Shown: piece by piece, positions 1 to 12,400 of the stretch
Position numbering within the stretch: position 1 is the first letter of the stretch
Layout of the letters: each line of letters begins with the position of its first letter
Assembly: GCA_947561585.1 (NCBI GenBank)
Contig: CANNZV010001048.1
Coordinates: 62,001-126,000 of the forward strand
Reading direction: 5' to 3'
DNA: 64,000 nt
Source: Caprella mutica
Lineage: Eukaryota; Arthropoda; Malacostraca; Amphipoda; Caprellidae
Position numbers and translations under genes: made by a program
The notes under the pieces: model-generated
Told to the model about the DNA's origin: nothing
The model's input: the letters and a program-made list of their open reading frames with translations, nothing else
Databases searched by the model: none

Positions 1-27
1 GAGTTTGGACATGCTTTATTACTTGGC

Positions 28-290
28 TATGCTACAATGTTATTTTGGAGAGAATTAATGATAATTTGATCATTTTGGAGAGAATTTGTTAAATTTTGAA
101 GAGAGCTGGAGAGACAAAAGGTGAGTTTATGAGACATTATTTTACTTGGTTTGTCTCCTATGCTACAATGTTATTTTGGAGAGAATTAATAATAATTTGA
201 TCAATTTGTAGAGAATTTATTGAATTTTGGAAAGAGCTGGAGAGGCAAATAGTGAGTTTATGAGACATATTATTTTACTTGGGCATTTAG
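28..290. repeat. Direct duplication, about 131-bp period
   Basis: Two adjacent diverged copies share TATGCTACAATGTTATTTTG, then a GGAGAGAATT-rich stretch, GAGAGCTGGAGAG and GTGAGTTTATGAGACAT. The first begins near 28 and the second near 159. No coding potential is seen. If the exon at 439-606 belongs to a minus-strand gene, this lies in its first intron. Confidence 0.7.
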
Positions 291-438
291 CAATAAGGTA
301 ATTTTGAGCATGCTGCCCTGCCCAATGCCCATCATTCAGACCATCATGCAATGTTAAAATGTTTCAAAATATAGCATGAAAGTCGCAATACAATGAAAAA
401 CTGAATAGCTAAGCAGATCTTACTAAGGCAAAACTCAC

Positions 439-606
439 CTGAGTATTTAATCCTGAATATCTCACTTGTGAAGCTTGCGTTTGACTCGCGCCAAGACCAT
501 CATGAAATCTCATGGAGAGTACTTGTGATTCTCCATGTCCTTCCGTATCAGGATCAATAAAAGTCAAGGTATTCAAACTAGGTTCAAGATCGTCAAGGTT
601 CATCAT
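439..606 (-). CDS. Upf1: Probable first coding exon, Upf1/smg-2-like (partial)
   Basis: Minus-strand reading opens with two consecutive ATGs (606-604 and 603-601) and runs 56 codons to a strong donor, CAG|GTGAGT, at 438 in phase 0. The rest of the gene would lie off the left edge. The peptide contains TLTFID followed by an acidic stretch and then SQTQASQ. This recalls the start of the RNA helicase Upf1, central to nonsense-mediated decay, where a TLTFLD-like motif is followed by an acidic segment and SQTQ. The helicase core is not in the window, so the assignment rests on these short motifs. It could be another acidic, Gln/Ser-rich N-terminus. The splice donor and intact frame support a real exon more strongly than they support the name. 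Confidence 0.45.
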
Positions 607-1685
607 GAATGAAATAAGCCCAAATATTAAAAATCTTCTTTACACACAGTTTTATAGTCGAATTATTCTCAAATTCACCTACGAACATGACTCGATACTG
701 ACTCATAGTAAGTCTAAGAAACAACTGAGAAGAGTGTTACCAAAAATCCTCTGATTTTTACACATAAATTTCATGTGAAACATGAAAAGTCGTAAGAAAT
801 AGCCCAAGTAACAAATAACTACTATCATAATATTTCTATGTGATAATTGTATTCAATATGAACTTTCCTAGTTTGAATAAATGATATACAATAAAGTAAA
901 CAATAATTTGTGAACATACTCTTATGTAAATTTATTGGAACAAAGTTATATGTTACGTCGCAATTCAAACAAGTTGGCATTGAAACACATGTTGCAATAA
1001 TTACAGTTGTCAACTAGTCTGATAAACTACTGCTTTTATCTTTTTTATTTTCATTCCATCTGACTAATTTTTTTTATTTGGTCTGCTTTGAGGACAAATT
1101 TCCAACTATATTTATGACTTATGAGTTACCAATATATATATGTAGACGTACGGCCGTACCTATTAATTATACTTTTCATAGACGTTCCACATTTTTTTTC
1201 AATATCAATATTGAATATATAATGAGTTGTTAGTGCACACAACGAACTTTCATTTTTGATGTCTTATTATTGCGGACTTTTTGAGCCATGAAGTGATACA
1301 ACAAACAAAAGATGTAGACATATACTTACCTACGACATTTCCTTCCACCAAAATTAATTAATCAGGGGAAAAATGTGGTAGGAGGAAATCTCTATTTATC
1401 GACCACTTAAGAGGTTTCCTTTAAAACTATAATTATTGTGTAAATCTCCTTTCTACTAATGCATATACGACAGAACCAACTAAAAGATGAAATTCAAATC
1501 TTTTAAACCATATAAAGTACTATGCAATTCGTTTAGTATAAATTAATCTACATTGAATCAAATACTATATCTGAAAAACTCCAATTATCGACATGTTGAA
1601 ACCAAATATCATCACATGTTATTACCCATTTATCGTCATGTGCCGATACATGGGTGATATCGTCCACAGAATAAAATTTTAATTG
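607..1685. other. AT-rich spacer, no gene seen
   Basis: This spacer lies between the 5' end of the left minus-strand gene and the first minisatellite. Only short chance ORFs occur. The motif CATTTATCGTC appears at about 1627-1637 and recurs as a perfect hairpin near 4157-4188, suggesting remnants of one repeat family. Confidence 0.5.
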
Positions 1686-1689
1686 AACA

Positions 1690-2765
1690 GCTGGCAGGAT
1701 GAAGGAAAATCAGATAGAATGAGGGAAATCCAGTACAATGGGGGAAAATTAGGTAGAATGGGGGAAAGTCAGNNNNNNNNNNNNNNNNNNNNNNNNGGAT
1801 GGAGGAATATCAGATAGAATGGGGGAAATCCAGTAGAATGGGGGAAAATTAGGTACAATGGGGGAAAATCAGTTACAATGGGGAAAATCGGGTAGAATGG
1901 GGGAAAATCAGGTAGAATTGGGAAAAATTAGGTAGAATGGGGGGAAATTAGGTTGAATGAGGGAAAATTAGGAAGAATGGGGGAAATTAGGTAGAATGGG
2001 GGTAATTAGGTAGAATAGAGGAAATTAGGTAGAGTGGGGGAAATAATATAGACTGGGGGGAAATTAAGTAGGAGGGGGGGAATCAGATAGAATGGGTAAA
2101 AATCAGGTAGAATGTGGATAATTAGGTAGAATGGGGGAAATTAGGTAGAATATGGAGGAAATTAGGTAGAATGGAGAAATCGGGTAGAAAGGGGAAAACA
2201 GGTAGAATGGGGGAAAACAGGTAGAATGGGGGTAAATTAGGTAGAATGGGGGTAAATTAGGTAGAGTGGGAGAAAATCAGGTTAGAATGGGGAAAATCAG
2301 GTAGAATGGGGGAAAATCAGGTAGATTGGGTAAAAATCAGGTAGAATATAGGGATAATTAGGTAGAATATGGGAAATTAGGTAGAATGGGGGAAATCATG
2401 TAGAATGGGGGAAATAAGGTAGAATGGGGGAAATAAGGTAGAATGGAGGAAATTAGATAGAATGGGAAATCAGATAGAAGGGGGAAAACAGGTAGAATGG
2501 GGAAAACAGGTAGAATGGGGAAAACAGGTAGAATGGGGAAAACAGGTAGAATGGAGAAAACAGGTAGAATGGGGAAAACAGGTAGAATGGGGGAAAATCA
2601 GGTTAGAATGGGGGAAAATAAGGTAGAAGGGGGAAAACAAGTAGAATGGAGAAAACAGGTAGAATGGGGTTAATTAGGTAGAATGAGGGAAAATCAGGTT
2701 TGAATGGGGAAAATCAGGTAGAATGGGGTAAATTAGGTAGAATGGAGGAAAAGTTGGCTGAGTAG
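1690..2765 (+). repeat. About 19-21-bp minisatellite (GGTAGAATGGGGGAAAATCA type)
   Basis: More than 50 degenerate tandem units of 18-21 bp vary mainly in the length of the G run and in AAAATTA versus AAAATCA. The array is interrupted by an assembly gap. The unit aligns with the 16-bp unit of the foldback element at 14.2-17.6 kb (GAATGG and AAAAT in the same order). It is followed by the same dispersed repeat that forms that element's loop, so this may be a surviving half of a related element. Confidence 0.9.
1773..1796. other. Assembly gap (24 N)
   Basis: A run of 24 undetermined bases inside the minisatellite, where short-read assembly would be expected to fail. True array length here is unknown. 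Confidence 1.
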
Positions 2766-2814
2766 GAAAAATGATTCTAGAATGGAGAAATTAATGATTG
2801 TAGTACGGGTTTAA

Positions 2815-3235
2815 CATCTGCTTCGAATCCAAAGGTCATATTATCGCTGATGTCAAAATGAAATTAAATTCAAGGGAGTCGAAGAAGCAGTCAGAAAGAA
2901 AAGTTGCTTCATGAACAAAGTCACCTACCACAATGCTCATGGATGTAGAAAAGCTACTCACTGAAAGCAGTGTCTTACCAAGGAATGTAACGAAAAGGGA
3001 CACAATCATCGTTCGCTGCAGCCTGCACTCACGGATAGAAGAGGAAAGTGAAGAGTTGATAGTAAATGAAGCCTACGAGCCTACCTAACACACAGATCTA
3101 AGTACTTCTTCGTCACATTTTTGGTAAGTGACTATATTCACGGAGTACATAGCTTTATTACATCCATGAGTTAGACACCGACAGCTGGTATTTGACTTTG
3201 TTCATGAAACTCATCTTAATAAAATGTTATTTTGA
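2815..3235 (+). repeat. Dispersed repeat family A, copy 1, with inverted tail
   Basis: Shares long similarity with 51345-51825 and 57540-58170 in the same orientation and with 15362-15620 in reverse. Landmarks are CGCTGATGTCAAAATG, GAAGCAGTCAGAAA, CATGAACAAAGTCACCTAC, ACGAAAAGGGACACAA and CACTCACGGATAGAAGAGGA. From about 3120 the sequence turns back as a reverse-complement copy of its own middle (TTGGTAAGTGACTATATTCAC, then GACTTTGTTCATGAA), so the locus can fold. No ORF or tRNA-type promoter could be confirmed. It may be a SINE/LINE tail or the internal part of foldback elements. Confidence 0.75.
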
Positions 3236-4725
3236 AGTCAGTGAATTGGCCTCCGATTCGGCAGCAAGCGTATAAACCCCTACGTAAGTAATTAATCAAA
3301 AAGACAATATTTTTAATTTCCTTCTCACTAAATTATCTTGAGTATCACAATAATGTTTCGTACAATTGGGTCACACAGATTATTAAAAACTTTAAAAAGA
3401 ATGAAAAATTTATAGTAAACTTTATTTTTAACATATTCAAAGTTTTCTTGAACACTGGAAATGACATTTAAGATAATATGATGGATTAACTATATTTAAT
3501 TTATGATATGAATTATTTCAGCTGAAATCAATTTATCTTAGCTGAAATCAATTTAGTTTGAGAGGAAAAAGTTTTAGATAAGCAAAGTCGTATCGAAATT
3601 TTGATAGATCACGTTGTTTGCTTTTCTAAATAGATGAAGTTCACAAAATATATATCATCGTAAACTGTGTAAATAGTAATTAACCGAATCTCAGAGAAAT
3701 GTAAACACTAATCTACCTATAAAATGATTTTAAGATGAATACCAGCTATATATTAATTATGAATATCACACGCAGATGTACAAACATTCTTTGGATAACG
3801 TGTACTGCAATACAACAACATTGTACCTACGTCTAAAACTTGTGAAAAATTTGTACGTTTTATCAAATTTGATGACACTTTTTATATTTAAATCAAATTT
3901 TATTTTTTTACTAATCATTATTTAGATGAACAAGGTATATTGAATAGTATAATCAAATATTCTGATTGTATTATATATGTATAAGTCCCCGCTCTAATTA
4001 CTCCCCTCCTGCTTACCACCCTATAATTGAGTTCCAGTAGGTCGATAAATGGGTAAAAGCTATCTAAGTATGTAAAATTGAATAAATATTGAGAATAAAT
4101 ATATTTACTAACCATTAAACTGATTTAGAACCACTATTTCGAAATTGATCAAAATACCATTTATCGTCACCCCCATGACGATAAATGGAAAACCCTCTTT
4201 ATTGAACCCAAATATCGACACATCGATTTATTTTAAATTTTGATGACCGAATTAATTTCTGATTTTATATTTAAGAAATGCAATTAAAAACAAGCAAAAT
4301 TGTATGAACATTTTTTTTTTTATTTGAAGTGTAAAATCGCGCATAACAAATTCTCTATAGCTAATCAATTTCGGTAGGTTTGTCCTGAATGTACCGTATC
4401 GTCACACATCTTAACAGTTAAACTGACACTCTGATTGACTGAATTTACTTACATTTTAGTAACAATATTAGAAATATATGGGGACATCGAATTGTAAAAA
4501 CCTGTACCATGAAAATGTTTCTAGGTCTTGTTATAGACGAAAATAACTGAAACGTGACGATAAATGAAGAGGGGCGATACAAGCTGCCGTAACCCTAAAT
4601 TGACTTTGGCAGGAAAGTTTTTAATGGAAAGTAACTTAAAATGGAATATCTGGCTATGGATGAACATGACATTCCGCTACATTCCACCAATATGGAAATA
4701 CAGTGTTTTGATTAATTAAAATGTT
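3236..4725. other. AT-rich spacer with a perfect 13-bp-arm hairpin
   Basis: No exon or ORF of note. At 4157-4188, CCATTTATCGTCA and its exact reverse complement flank the 6-nt loop CCCCCA. Related CGATAAATG words occur near 4033 and 4558, so degraded repeat copies probably occupy part of this stretch. Confidence 0.55.
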
Positions 4726-5580
4726 TGGTGCTAGGAAAATTGCCACTGGGAAGATTGCCACCGGGAAAACTGCCACTGTGGGAAAACTGCCACTGGGAAA
4801 ATTGCCACTGTGGGAAAACTGCCACCCGAAAATTGCCACTGTACATATATAAAATCATACAGAATTTTTTTCGAAAATCACAAAAATCATAGGTACTGAA
4901 TGCAATATTGATCAGAATTTAATATATAAGAATGTTTACAATGGGTACATATCATTTTGACAAGTTATTTGATCTAAGTGAATTCTTCCGTCGGTGGGTG
5001 ATACGCAATTAATTCTTAGCTTAATGCGTTTAATTGTTACCTGAAGAGGTTAAATCAATAATATATAAATCTTGTTGCATTAGTTTCAATAATAAATAAA
5101 ATTTTGTTGCATTTTAGTTTCAATAATGAATAAAATCTTGCTACATTAATTACACGATAAACAACAAAACATGCTGCATCAGTTTCACAATAAATAGTTA
5201 CGTCTTAGACAATAAAAGTCAAAGAATTTCAGTAACTCAAATCAATTAGTTATTAAATTATGCTTAAATATTTCAAACCAAAATTGCCTCTGAGGCTCAT
5301 TGATCGTTCCATGGTTGAATAGTTTTTTTAAACTTGTCAATGAAAGATGAACGCACAGTGAAAATTTGCTTTACATAAAATTCGAATACTTTTGTATTCA
5401 GTTCGGTATTTTTTTACTGAGTCAAATATTTTTTCAGTTATTGTTAATATATTTTATAGTGGCAATTTTCCCACAGTGGCAGCTTTCCCACAGTGGCAAT
5501 TTTCCCAGTGGCAATTTTCCCACAGTGGCAGTTTTCCCAGTGGCAATCTTCCCAGTGGCAATTTTCCGCGCACGAAAATG
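4726..5580. mobile_element. Small foldback-type element
   Basis: Left arm (4731-4842) is a tandem array of about 15-17-bp units, GGGAAAACTGCCACTGT or GGAAAATTGCCACTG. Right arm (5458-5569) is the same array in reverse complement. They flank a 615-bp loop of AT-rich DNA. The outer ends also match in inverted orientation: CTAGGAAAATTGCCACTGGG on the left, CGCGGAAAATTGCCACTGGG read from the right. Long inverted repeats built from short tandem repeats are the hallmark of Drosophila foldback (FB) elements. No transposase is visible. The core GGAAAA(T/C)TG is shared with the larger element at 14.2-17.6 kb. Confidence 0.8.
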
Positions 5581-6303
5581 TTTATCACTTTCGGTAATTT
5601 ATATTCCTTAAACATATGTATTAGATAATTTAGGCATAAAGCTTTATCCTTTGACAGTACGTAATATGTCTGTATTCCAATGGTAACATTATAACTACAT
5701 ATACAAAAAATTACTCTATTCCTCTTCACCAAATTTTTAAGGATGAATGGAATCATTAGGTATACATGTATTCATATTTCATATGAATAGTTAGAAGCCT
5801 CTTCATCATAATTTAGGATGACATTATAGGTATGATGACTTATGATATTACTTGCTTTTGGGTTGAAACCTTCTATATGTACACTAATAATTTTCGTGCT
5901 AAAAACATAAGTCATTCACTGGACAGCAACCAACTGTTGAGTTTTTTTTATATTTTTATTTGCAAAACCTTCTACGATGAAGGAACAAATACATATATAT
6001 ATATTGGCAATTATGTAAAACTATTCTGATTTATAACAAGTTAACTAATAACTAACTTTAGTATAGTAAAGTCTTACTGGTATTCACTTTCTTAAAATCT
6101 GTTTTCTATCATTTAATCAAACCTTATATAATCAGCGAGCTAAATAACAGTTTAAGAAAATTATCGACGAATATTCTGTATTTGCTGAAAACCAATCCTT
6201 CAATTAATGTCCTTCCTTTATCAGTTGCTTTTTCAAAATCCATTCATTATTGGTAGACATTTAGACAACTATGAACTTTTTATGTTTATACCATATTCTA
6301 ACA
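5581..6303. other. AT-rich spacer downstream of EFHC stop
   Basis: Would contain the 3' UTR of the minus-strand EFHC gene. No coding region or tandem repeat is recognised, and no polyadenylation signal could be singled out. Confidence 0.5.
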
Positions 6304-6480
6304 TTAAAAGGAATCTGTTTTTGCCAGTGCAAGGTTGCAAAGTGGTTTGTGAGTTGTCTCCAAGGTGGTAGTGAGCGGTTCCGTCAGTTCGGACTGCAGT
6401 CCCAGTTCTTTGAGCAGTGCTCCATATTTTATGGCGTCAATGGAACGCTGCATTGCAGAGACAAATGCAGATTCAGTTGC
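6304..6480 (-). CDS. EFHC1/EFHC2: EFHC terminal coding exon
   Basis: Acceptor TTTTACAG|GCAACT, phase 0 entry, 58 codons, then TAA. It encodes ATESAFVSAMQRSIDA and ends in TDSF. It is the helical C-terminus after the EF-hand-like segment. Confidence 0.82.
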   Translation of the reverse strand, partial: ATESAFVSAMQRSIDAIKYGALLKELGLQSELTEPLTTTLETTHKPLCNLALAKTDSF

Positions 6481-9400
6481 CTGTAAAACATGGTGATGAT
6501 AGTAAATAAATATAAATTACACCATTTCAAATATTTTAATTTTTTGAACAACTACATAGTCAAAAGTAAATGCACATAAAAAATATTCGCCGTTAGTTAT
6601 AATAAGGCATATACATTATAATATCAATAAACTCGTATTTAATGAGTAAAGAAATCAACTAATGTTTAGATTTTTGTTAATTATAATTAATATTGTTTGA
6701 CTAACAATAGTAGACAAATGAGTTAATTAGAGCAGCATAAGCATAGGACAACCAATAGTCTTTTTTTAAATAAATATATTTGTTCCTACTTAGACTACTC
6801 TATCGATTATACAAGGTATAGAGTAGTCTGTGGTTCCTCATTTGACAAGCCACATTGAATAGATATTTCCTTATGCTATCGCCTGGATGTAAGAATAAAA
6901 TAGTTTATTTCAGTTTAGATCACTGTTAGTGGAATGAACTATAAATTAACTTGAATAAGCTAGAAAAGTAATGCAAGTTATAAGAAACTGAAAAAAAGAG
7001 TTTCATATGCTTCAGGATTCGTAACTTCTTACCGAGCAAGGAAGGTTGGCGTGAATGTCACTCCTCTGCAGTGGGTCAATGGCGTCCACCAGAGACTTGT
7101 AGCTTACCTCGCCAGTTGAGGCATTGGCCCAGCTGAAGAGATTAGACCAGATAGTTATAGGTACGAAAAGCAAGCAGTATTCTTTGATTGTCAATTGCTA
7201 ATAGCCTAATGGTAATAGAAGACAGAATTAATTCAGTCCATTATTACTTGGCATTATCTTCTTATCGCCAATGTATCAACAATATGGGGGTTTCATTTCC
7301 TTACCATTAGTCCCACTACACCATCACCCACCTCACTGTGTCCTGGCTCTCAACGCCTACGCCTGCTCAAAAAATGACTTTGCCCGCCTTTCAAACAAAA
7401 CACAAAAAATCCTCCATATCTCCCATCACATACCCAGTTCAGATCCCCTCCAGCATCTCACACTCCAAAATGAAATGCTGTAACGTCTTGAGAACAAAAA
7501 TCTCTGCTAGTATATTAATTTCACGCTTCTATTAAATTCCAGTCACTTCTATAATGAAGTATACAGATAATATCTATCCTGCAGATACTACTGTTAGTAG
7601 AAGATGAGTTTCACTGAATACAGTGTGAAATAAATAAAAGGAAGAGTTAATTTTGTTTTCGGCAAATGATGTAATTATTTTCAAGTTTATTGTTACATGA
7701 ATAATTATTCACAAATATATTTTATGTTGCTTCAAGTTCATCTCATAGAAAGTTGCAAATAAATTCAAACTTATTAGATACCGCAACAGTTAATCTTTTT
7801 GACCACAACGGATCATCTTTCAACAAGAGCAGCTCATTTTTTAACCATTGCAGCTCACCTATTGACAAAAACAGCTCACCTTTTGACAAGAGAAGCTCAT
7901 CTTTTGACAAGATAAGCTCACCTTTTGACAAGAGAAGCTCACCTTTTGACCAGAGATTCCACAAAAGGCGCTGTCACCAACTTAGAAGATTTCAATACAG
8001 AGAGGCACTCCGCCAGAGGCAGTTTACCAACCATATCTAGGTCTCTATTCTCAAACGCAAGTCGCAATTCGCGAACTGTTTGGCATAGAAATGTGTAAAA
8101 AGATGAGAACACATTGAACTGATATGGAAAATACTGAGGTCGAGATTGTACTCTTTATTTATAAATAGTGATGTTCTGGAATTTATTATCAGGTATATAC
8201 TCATGTATCTACCATTAGAGTTATTTTTCTTGATGTACAGGGCGATGAGATGTGCAATTTCCTCTTTCTGCAGAGGATTAGCAGTCTTTATCCGATGTCG
8301 CCTACAAAGGGCACTGATTTGGTGAGTTGATAGAGCATTTTCACCAGTTCCTAATAAGAATTTTGATACATTAACATTCTGCGATTAATAAAATTAATAG
8401 ACCGAGAAGGAAATTACTAGTCTTATTTTACCTAATCGAAGAGAGAGTATTGAGAGAGCATCATCTACTCTCAGCAAACCACTTGTCGTTGGATCTTTCC
8501 GTGTCAATTCCCTACAAATATCCGTCAGCTTCTGGTAGCTGTTCAACTTTTTCTTCGCGGCTGTGAGAGCCAAGTCATAATTAGCTTCTCTGAACTAAAA
8601 AGGATATTGCATTATTGTTTGTATATAGGTCTTAATATTACTGTAGTTCGTAGTCTTAACTCATGAAGGGTGACAAACCTCATGTGCACTTCTCTCCATG
8701 TAACTACTGGTGAACTCATCTGACCCTAAGATTTCAAACGTGTGAGCGTATATAGTAACGGTGGCACCAATAAAAAAGTCATGGGGTGACAGAAAACCTT
8801 CTCCAGAATGATCTGGAATTACATTTCTTGAAAAGAACATTCCAGCTCTGCGACCTGTGATGTATGATAATAACTCGAAGTTAAAGATACAGAAATGATA
8901 TTATGTATATATTGCTTAGGCCTTAGGAGGATCTCGATATCACCATTTAATTTTCATTTTGTTCTGATATAATTATAAGTAATATACAACGTGACACAAA
9001 AATAGAGGGATGGAAATAAACGCTCATAACTCAAAAAGTAGTACACTTAGAAAGATGAAATACAAACCACAAGATAGAATATATCTTCAAGATTTATTTA
9101 ATCTATAACAAATACTCAAAATGGGCTACCTGCTGCTCAATACACAAATTCATACGTTTCTCAAAATTCGCTATCACAGCACCCAGGATATCTTGATTCA
9201 TTGATGAAATATTTTTTTATAAAGTATCCTTCAGGTTTTCAATAGTATCTGGCTTTTCTCTGAAAACATTCTCCTTTACATACCCCTAAAAAAAAAGAAA
9301 AAAAGTCAGACCCGGAGACCTGGATGGCCAGGGGAAATCCATACGATGAGAGATGTTGTGGGTACCACAACGATTTGTTAGCCAATTTTGTTCTGGCAAT

Positions 9401-12400
9401 TAGGTCTAAGTTGTTGCTTCGTCTTGTCGAAACCAACGGTCAGGGTGAATTTCGCCTGTTTAAATAATGTTTTAAATTTCAATATATATGAATCAGATGT
9501 TACTGTGCGTGCATTTCCGTCAAAATCTTGAAAAAAAATATAGGCCAAAATCTCGGCTAGAACTAAGGTCGCACCGGAGGGGTACCTTAGGCGAGTGTAG
9601 ACTGTAGAGGATTCTCGAAAATTCTGTTGGGCTTTGTTGAATCCCACATGCAGAAGTTTTGAGCATTTCTTGTAGACCTAATAAAACTTGAAGATATACC
9701 CGATCATTTGGTTTCTATTTCATCTTTCTAACTGTACTACTTTTTGAGTTATAACCTTTTACTTTCATCCCTCTTTTTTTTGTATCACGCTGTACAAGGT
9801 ACGAGAAAATTATCTTACAAAACATTTCAGATCCGACAAGATTTGACAGCTTGTATAAAATAAACATTTTTTTTTTCACGAGTAGCAAAATGTCCAAAAA
9901 TGTTTCATTATCAAGGTATTAATACCCTGAATCTAATGTAAGTTTCGACATACATAGGGAATGTCGCATAAAACAAACATTGTTTCACGAAAACTAAAAT
10001 TATCAAAACTGCTTAGTTTTCAAGATACTGACTTTTAAAGTTTTAAAAGGACTGCAACCTAAACACATATTTACAAGTACTTACGTTCTTAACAGATCGT
10101 TATTAGTGGAAAACTGATTAATAATTATAACAGTATAATTGGAACTAAGGTTTGTTTGAATATTGCGCGTCTTTTAAGGCAAACTTTGTAAGATAATTTC
10201 TGTTAGTATATGCGTTATGAGTGTTTAAAGTTTATTAATCAACATAATTTTGTATATTATAGTAAATTGTGTAATTTCAACAATTTGTTTGTTATTAATA
10301 CATAAATCAGAGAGTGACAAATGACACCAGTTAATTATTATGATATCGGTGATGGTAGAAAAAGTGTGTCTGGTACCTATTGGTTTGGTACCTATTTACC
10401 TGAATTGATTCTGTCGAGCTCATAGACAGACACAGTGGAGTCGAACATATAGACACATATGACAAACTGTCTGAGACTGTCTTCTGGAGTCTCTTCAGTT
10501 GTCAGCTTGGCAGAGAACCTCAGCAGTACATTCTCCTCTCCCTCCCTGGAAACAGAATGATGAGTGAGCCAAAAAGTACAGGATACGATGAAAAAGTACA
10601 GGTTACGAGAAAAAAGTACAGGACACGATGGAAAAAATGAAAAAGTACAGGATATGAAAATCAAAAGTACAGGATATGATGAAAAAAAAGTACAACATCC
10701 GAAAAAGAATATCTCAAGCAGATTGATTTTTTATATAAACCGATAAACAACAAAAGAATTGATGAACTTTGTTCATAGTACATTTTATAACTTTAACTAA
10801 TATACGTACTATATTTGGGCAATTTTTTACCGCTGGATGGCTTGGCACATATTTGGTAACAAAAATTATGAGCACGCATGCAGGCATCTTGAAATTTCCT
10901 CTGCCGTGTACTTTGATAAATACTTACCTAATTTAATAATGCCTCTAAAAATAAAATAGTGAAATATTATTCTATTATTGATATTCCCGAATAAGTTTAT
11001 TCAGATCTCTGTCAAAGTATAGCAAAGTTGTACTGGGCCTTTAAAGAAGAGACTTGAAAAGGAAGAACTAAAGAGACGAGACATCAACATCAATTATATG
11101 ACACAAAGATTTTGACATCGTGCTTAAAAATACTCTAAGATGATTTCCATGAGTAATCTTAACCCTATTACTTGTCTATTTCAGTTCCAATCTTTACCAA
11201 TGTGACTACTTTCTATTATTGATGATATCCAAATGCAAAATTAAATAATAATTGGAACACACTTATAATAAATTCAAACCCAAACAGTCACTTCCTATCT
11301 CAACCCTATCGTGAGGGTATGTGGAACCTGTTTTTTAATTATCGTAGTTTTTACTGAAACTGATAAATATTATTCAATATTTATGAAGGACGGACTTAGG
11401 AATAACTCAATTCGACAAAAAAATCCTGTTGCCAAGCTTCAATACATCAACCTCCACCCCTCCCCACCTCATTTTAGGTATAGGTGAGCAAATATCTCTT
11501 TTAAAAGATCAATATGATAAAGAATGATCTAGTGGTTATACAGAAGACACTGATTCTATATCAAGTTCTGATAGAACATGAAAATTTACCAAAATACATG
11601 ACACTATCTTATTTAATATCAAAATTATATTCAAAAAGTTTTGAATACTCATAAATCGTTCACTAATACAGTGAAACTCCCGAGTTATGAATTACTGGTT
11701 ACTTCATAACTCAGAGCCACTTCATAACTCAGGTGCACTAAGCATTTTCTATGATTAAAATATTGGAGAAAACTATGGTCTATGAGGCATAACTAGGAAA
11801 AAATTGTTAACACATAACGTTTTCTATAATGTAAACATAGAAAATACTTCATAACTGAGGTGCATATCATAATTCAGGTCCTTCATTACTCAAGTGCTTC
11901 ATAAGGCAGAATTTCATAACTCAGGAGATTTACTCTACTAATTATTTAGCTATCTTCATCATTAAAAAGATGTGCAAATTTCTAACTTAAAAAGTTACTA
12001 ATAGGGCTAATCAATCAATATTTAACTTATAGCTACTATACATAAACAAAATATATAAAGTGTGAGATGAAAATATAGCATCATACCTTATGGGTTTGGC
12101 AAATTGTGTATTTTTAGTTATGGAAGTTGGAAGAGGATGAAGTGGATCTTTAGAGGAGCATTCTAGTTTCACAGGATCTAGAGGTTGTTTTCCAAGAGGT
12201 TTACTACAACCCAGAGTGGAGTTGTTGTAAAGGTATTGAGAAGAATCTTGATCTGCGGAATTATACTGTACAATAACATCATAACTTCAATCGCTACCTC
12301 AATATCTCTTCATTAAATGTTACTGAAATTGATAGAATGAAATGGTAAAATACCTATGTTGAAGCATTGTTTGAAGTGATGTCTAGTGAAGTCATCACAT

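Noticed and set aside
7753..8040. ORFs across the 21-bp array (73 and 95 codons)
   Set aside because: The minus ORF is in a different frame from the EFHC exon and the plus ORF is antisense; both are repeat artefacts.
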